Source of the DNA: Caenorhabditis remanei | Taxonomy: Eukaryota; Nematoda; Chromadorea; Rhabditida; Rhabditidae | Direction: 5' to 3' | Assembly: GCF_010183535.1 (NCBI RefSeq) | Contig: NC_071329.1 | Location: 5,084,001 to 5,148,000, forward strand | DNA: 64,000 nt | Shown here: positions 60,380 to 64,000 of the stretch, one piece after another | Layout: the number at the start of each line of letters is the position of its first letter | Numbering within the stretch: the stretch's first letter is position 1 | The notes under the pieces: generated by a model | What the model saw: the letters and a program-made list of their open reading frames with translations, nothing else | Told to the model about the DNA's origin: nothing | Databases searched by the model: none | Position numbers and translations under genes: made by a program

Positions 60380-60475
60380 AGCGGCAACGCAAAATTTCGG
60401 CAACCCGGCAATCCGGCAATTGCAGATTTCGAAAATCGGCAATTTTCGGCAACTTTCGGCAACATGTAATAATAA
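60380..60475. repeat. CGGCAATTT short repeat
   Basis: Reiterated CGGCAACCCGGCAATCCGGC and TTTTCGGCAACTTTCGGCAA units. Confidence 0.7.
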
Positions 60476-60549
60476 GGCGGTAACTGGCCAAACGTTTCGG
60501 ATGTTGCAAAAATGACTCCGCCAATATTCCATGGAATTTGCAGTGCCTC

Positions 60550-60655
60550 ATATATCCCAGGAGCCAACAAGTGGATGCGCGCTTGCAGAACCTCTAAGGG
60601 ACATCTCGACAAATACCAGAACCATTGATTTTCTTTGTCTTCGCAGTCGACGTGA
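60550..60655 (+). promoter_or_regulatory. Shared upstream block, F-box gene 3
   Basis: TATCCCAGGAGCCAACAAG, diverged GATGCGCGCTTGCAG, then CTCTAAGGGACATCTCGACA, AAATACCAGAACC, ending in CTTTGTCTTCGCAG at 60647, a possible trans-splice acceptor about 40 nt before the ATG. Confidence 0.55.
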
Positions 60656-60686
60656 CTCTATTTTTCACTCTCCACGCAGAGAGAAG

Positions 60687-61374
60687 ATGACGTCAAATGC
60701 TCCGAAATTCCGGCTCCTCCACCTACCTCGCTTGGCTTTAGAACACGTACTTAGAAATTTCAATGATGGAAATCTGTGAGTAACTATTTCTTTTTTCAAA
60801 ATCCATTATTTAATAGTGTTTCAGGGTTATGTTCTCACTTTGCTCAAAGCGTTGCAATCTAGTGGTGAAATCGTTCAGACATGGTTTTACTGGGATTCAA
60901 GTCACTCTTTCGCGTGACACTCTTGCTCTCAGTTTAAGGGTTCAAGACATTCAACAAATGGGATTTGAGATCAGCAAGGAAGTATTTCAATTAAATGATT
61001 ATCGAGTTCTTATACTGGATGAGCGGGCATTTTGGATGGGGTAAGTATTTTCTCTTTGTGTACTTACTTTACAGTCAAACGTACTTTTTTACAGAGAGGG
61101 GAATCCAAATACTCGTTCCATCTTCACTTATTGGAATTGGGCACTCGACGTCAAAGCTTTGGTTGATCATATGGTTGAAACTTTCCGTGTTCCATTTGAA
61201 ACAGTGAAATTCCTTTTGGATTATTTTGATCACTACCGCGACTTCGTACAATGTTTTCCAAAGTGCGAAAATTTGAGAATTTGGGGAGTGGGGCCAATCT
61301 CAGAAGAAGACATCGCCTATTTCAAAAAACATGTGGAACACAAACATTTTTACATAAATGGCAATCTTCAATGA
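60687..61374 (+). CDS. F-box protein with FBA_2-like domain (copy 3)
   Basis: Exons 60687-60775, 60825-61040, 61095-61374; 194 aa. F-box: MTSNAPKFRLLHLPRLALEH...LVMFSLCSKRCNLVV. C-terminal domain: VKALVDHMVETFRVPFETVK...YRDFVQCFPKCENLRIWGVG. It is intact and is the closest match to the two downstream copies (63671 gene and the broken copy at 61951-62980). Exon 3 reads cleanly in the domain frame only if the donor is the GTAAGT at 61041. Predicted SCF adaptor, substrate unknown. Confidence 0.82.
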
Positions 61375-61950
61375 AAATATTTCTGCTTTTATTAAAAAAT
61401 GATGTCATGGAGATTCTATATCTGTTGTTTTATTCTACTGCTTACTTCAAGACCATATTTCAATTTCCCACCAATATAACACTAAACTTCTTTATTCAAA
61501 TAAAATCATTCGTTAAATCAAAAATCATGATAACATATCAATAAGAGACGTAGACTTGCACTATTAGTTGCAAACTAAATGCAAACTATCTTATCTAATA
61601 GTAAAGCGAATGTGTCATTTTTCGTTGATTGTTCGAAGAATATTACAATCGAAATGGCAATTTTATGTATGAGTGCATTCAGAGTGAGAAGGAGACTTGG
61701 TATTCCTCGAATCAGAAATGTATCTAAACCTGAATCATCTTTGAACTCATAACTATAAGATAAACAACCGAATAAATAGTTGTTGTCAGCCGGGTGATTG
61801 AAATTTGAACAATTGCACTGTTTAGCTCATAAATACATGTTGTCCTTTGAACAAACCTTCAAGAAGTCGTCTCTATTACGTTAAAGCCGTGAAAATGATC
61901 AAAGTATAGATATGTTTGTCCAGATGTCCATCATAAAAATGTTTCTTTCT

Positions 61951-62045
61951 CACATACCCCAGGAGCCAAAATACAAACGCGCTCTAACTGACCTATGATT
62001 ATTCTCGACAAACATAAGAACTATTAATTTTCTGTGTTTTCGCAA
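61951..62045 (+). promoter_or_regulatory. Shared upstream block before the broken F-box copy
   Basis: CACATACCCCAGGAGCCAAA, CAAACGCGCTCTAACTGACC, CTCGACAAACATAAGAAC, TTTTCTGTGTTTTCGCA. About 90 bp align with the block at 63537. Confidence 0.65.
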
Positions 62046-62984
62046 GTCTATACAATCTTTATGAAATTCAATCATTTACTTTCCAGATTCGAGTTTTCAA
62101 CTTGTTCGAAGCGTTGTAAGCGAATTGTGGAATCACTCAAACATGGCTGCACTGAGATCGAAGTTGAATTATTTTATGATCTCACGTCCGTCACTGTCCG
62201 TCACTGCGTCACAGGAATTTGAAGGAATATACCGTAAAAACTGTATTAGAGCGACACCTTTAATAGAACGACACCTCTAATAGAACGACAGCAAAATTAA
62301 GCTCGAAAAATAGAGCGACAGCCTCTAATAGACCGACACCCTCTAACAGACCGACACCCTCTAATAGACCGACACCCTGTTTTTGGGTATTTTCGTTGTT
62401 TTTTCATTAATTTTTCATGTTTTTTCTTCCGATTTCACTTTTATTCGCATAAATCGAACCTGACTGACGTTTAGAACTTCGTTCGAAAAATAGAGCGACA
62501 GCCTCTAGTAGAACGACAGCCTCTAATAGAACGACAACAAAAACCTGTTCGAAAAATAGAGCGACATGTCGCTCTAATACAGTTTTTACGGTACTCGGTT
62601 TCATCTTTTCAAGTCACCTACACGCGGTAATCACCAGTTTCGAACATTTAATGGACGGACAGTTCAAATGAGGTCAGTGTCTTTATCTAGCAGAGTAGTT
62701 ATCTTATAATCATATGATTTATTTTCAGAAAAACTCATGGAACCGTTTGTATCTATTGTTCAGAAGGATTGACAGTCAAAGCTCTCGTCGATCATTTGGT
62801 TGAAACTTTTAAAGTTCCGATTAAAACATTGAAATTCTTTTTACATGGTTTCGATGACTACCGCGACTTCGTACAATGTTTTCCAAAGTGCGACAATTTG
62901 AAAATTTACAGAACGTGACCAGAAGAAGACATTACCTAAGAACATGTGGAGCACAAGAATTTTTACATAAACGGCAATCCTCAG
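62046..62984 (+). pseudogene. Broken F-box gene (copy 4)
   Basis: Compared with the downstream copy, exon 1 is missing: the sequence runs from TTTTCGCA directly to AGTCTATACAATCTTTATG, which in copy 5 is intron 1. Exon 2 (from 62090, FEFSTCSKRCKRIVESLKHG) is interrupted by a MITE at 62232-62591. Exon 3 (from about 62729, LTVKALVDHLVETFKVPIKT) contains in-frame TGA and TAA before the ancestral end. It is three ways dead: no start exon, an insertion, and nonsense changes. I give the breaks only as positions. Confidence 0.85.
62232..62591. mobile_element. MITE, ~360 bp, TA target duplication
   Basis: Terminal inverted repeats CCGTAAAAACTGTATTAGAG (62232) and CTCTAATACAGTTTTTACGG (ending 62591), flanked by TA on both sides. 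The interior is a minisatellite of CTCTAATAGAACGACAGC-type units with a short unique core. No transposase. A TA target suggests a Tc1/mariner-type mobiliser. The paralogous site in copy 5 (GAAGGCATTTACTTGG, about 63935-63950) is empty. Confidence 0.88.
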
Positions 62985-63536
62985 TAAGAATATTTCTACT
63001 TCATATGTTTTGGCGTCACAAAGATTCTAAATCTGTTGTTTTGTTCTACTGTTTACTTCCCATCAAAGTAACACTAAACTTTTATATTCGAATAAAATCA
63101 TTCATTAAAGCAGAAATCACGATAACATATCAATAAGAGACGCAGACTTGCATTATTAGGCGTAAACTAAATGTATGCTATCTTATCTAGAGCGAGTGTG
63201 TCATTTTTCGAGATTGTTCAAAGCACATGTCAATCGAAAGTGCATTCAGAGTGAGAAGGAGACTTGGTATTCCTCGAATCAGAAATGTTTCTAAGCCTAA
63301 AAATCACCTTTGAAAAATACTGTGAGACAAACAACCGAGTGATTAGTTGCCAACTGGGTGATTGAAATTTGAAAAATTGCACTGTTTAGCTCATAAATAC
63401 ATATTGTCCTTCGAACAAACCTTCAAGAAGTCGTCTTTATGACGTTAAAGCCGTGAAAATTATCAAAGTCTTGATATTTTTGTCCAGATGTCCAACATTC
63501 AGATATCCGTCCAGATGTCCAACAGATTTGAGACAC

Positions 63537-63632
63537 CACATACCCCAGGAGCCAATATGCAAACGCGCTCTAATTGACCTATGGTTATTCCCGACAAACA
63601 CCAGAACCATTGATTTTCTGTGTTTTCGCAGT
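63537..63632 (+). promoter_or_regulatory. Shared upstream block, F-box gene 5
   Basis: CACATACCCCAGGAGCCAAT, GCAAACGCGCTCTAATTGAC, CCCGACAAACACCAGAACC, ending TGTGTTTTCGCAG. This is the best-preserved copy. Confidence 0.65.
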
Positions 63633-63670
63633 CAACGTGACTCTATTTTTACTCTCCAGGCAGAGAGAAG

Positions 63671-64000
63671 ATGACGTCGAATGCTCCGAAATTTCGACTT
63701 CTCTATCTACCCCGTTTGGCTTTAGAGAGCGTACTAAGCAATTTCGATCATTTAGAACGGTAAGTCTATACAATCTTTATGATTTTCAATCATCTACCTT
63801 CCAGATTCGAGTTTTCAACTTGTTCGAAGCGTTGTAAGCGAGTCGTAGAATCACTTAAACATGGATGCATTGAGATCGGTGTTCGAATAAATCATCGCCT
63901 CACATCCGTCACTGTGATTAGTGGCAGTACGTTGAAGGCATTTACTTGGTTTCATCTTTTCAAGTCACCTCCAAGCGGTAATCACCAGTTTGTAACATTG
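63671..64000 (+). CDS. F-box protein, 3' part beyond window (copy 5)
   Basis: Exon 1 63671-63759 and exon 2 from 63805 to the window edge. F-box: MTSNAPKFRLLYLPRLALES...RFEFSTCSKRCKRVVESLKH, followed by the variable middle (TVISGSTLKAFTWFHLFKSP). The visible part is open. Exon 1 is again 89 nt. It supplies the intact template against which the broken copy 4 can be read. Whether the C-terminal domain is intact cannot be seen. Confidence 0.78.

Larger units (their letters stand above)
61500..63450 (+). repeat. Tandem duplication of F-box 3' flank and promoter (unit ~1.6 kb)
   Basis: CATATCAATAAGAGACG at about 61535 recurs at about 63126, and GAAGGAGACTTGGTATTCCT at about 61689 recurs at about 63256. 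The unit contains the end of one F-box gene, the 3' flank and the next gene's upstream block. Confidence 0.8.

Overview
The window is nematode nuclear DNA. Short introns with GT...TTTCAG borders, trans-splice-type acceptors just upstream of start codons, expanded F-box (FBA_2-type) genes and very dense foldback repeats all point to Caenorhabditis. From memory, the order OST-alpha homologue (osta-2), ribosomal protein L37 (rpl-37), nuclear hormone receptor (nhr-61), cadherin (cdh-7) matches the right arm of C. elegans chromosome II (W01D2/R05H10 region). I could not run a search, so C. elegans itself is likely but not proven.

Layout. 1-9.8 kb: one small four-exon gene (1759-4013, +) of unknown function, embedded in composite inverted-repeat elements. 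9.8-12.2 kb: osta-2-like membrane protein (+). 13.0-13.8 kb: rpl-37 (+), 3'-to-3' with nhr-61 (-), whose stop lies only 170 bp away. nhr-61 has a compact body (13971-16452). I also find a further in-frame 5' coding exon at 43982-44071, which makes 16453-43981 one 27.5-kb intron. That intron has no convincing gene. It is packed with palindromic repeats: a ~90-bp GTCGTAAGAT foldback (family A), a TTGTCAACTACAAAAAT foldback (family B), GGACATCCGGACA/GACA minisatellites (family C) and others. 47.6-57.0 kb: a ten-exon cadherin with signal peptide, one transmembrane helix and a short tail (cdh-7, +), divergent from nhr-61, with a 1.16-kb near-perfect palindrome in intron 2. 57.4-64.0 kb: a tandem F-box cluster (+) with three intact genes, one pseudogene and one gene running off the edge, most of them carrying a shared upstream block.

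The genes do not form one pathway: a solute transporter subunit, a housekeeping ribosomal protein, a transcription factor, an adhesion protein and rapidly evolving SCF-ligase adaptors. The most informative observations are the distant 5' exon of nhr-61, the F-box pseudogene whose MITE insertion has an exact empty site in its neighbour, the shared upstream block of the F-box genes, and the palindrome load in introns (one 61-nt cadherin intron is mostly half of a palindrome). No CRISPR array, bacterial operon or viral gene is present.
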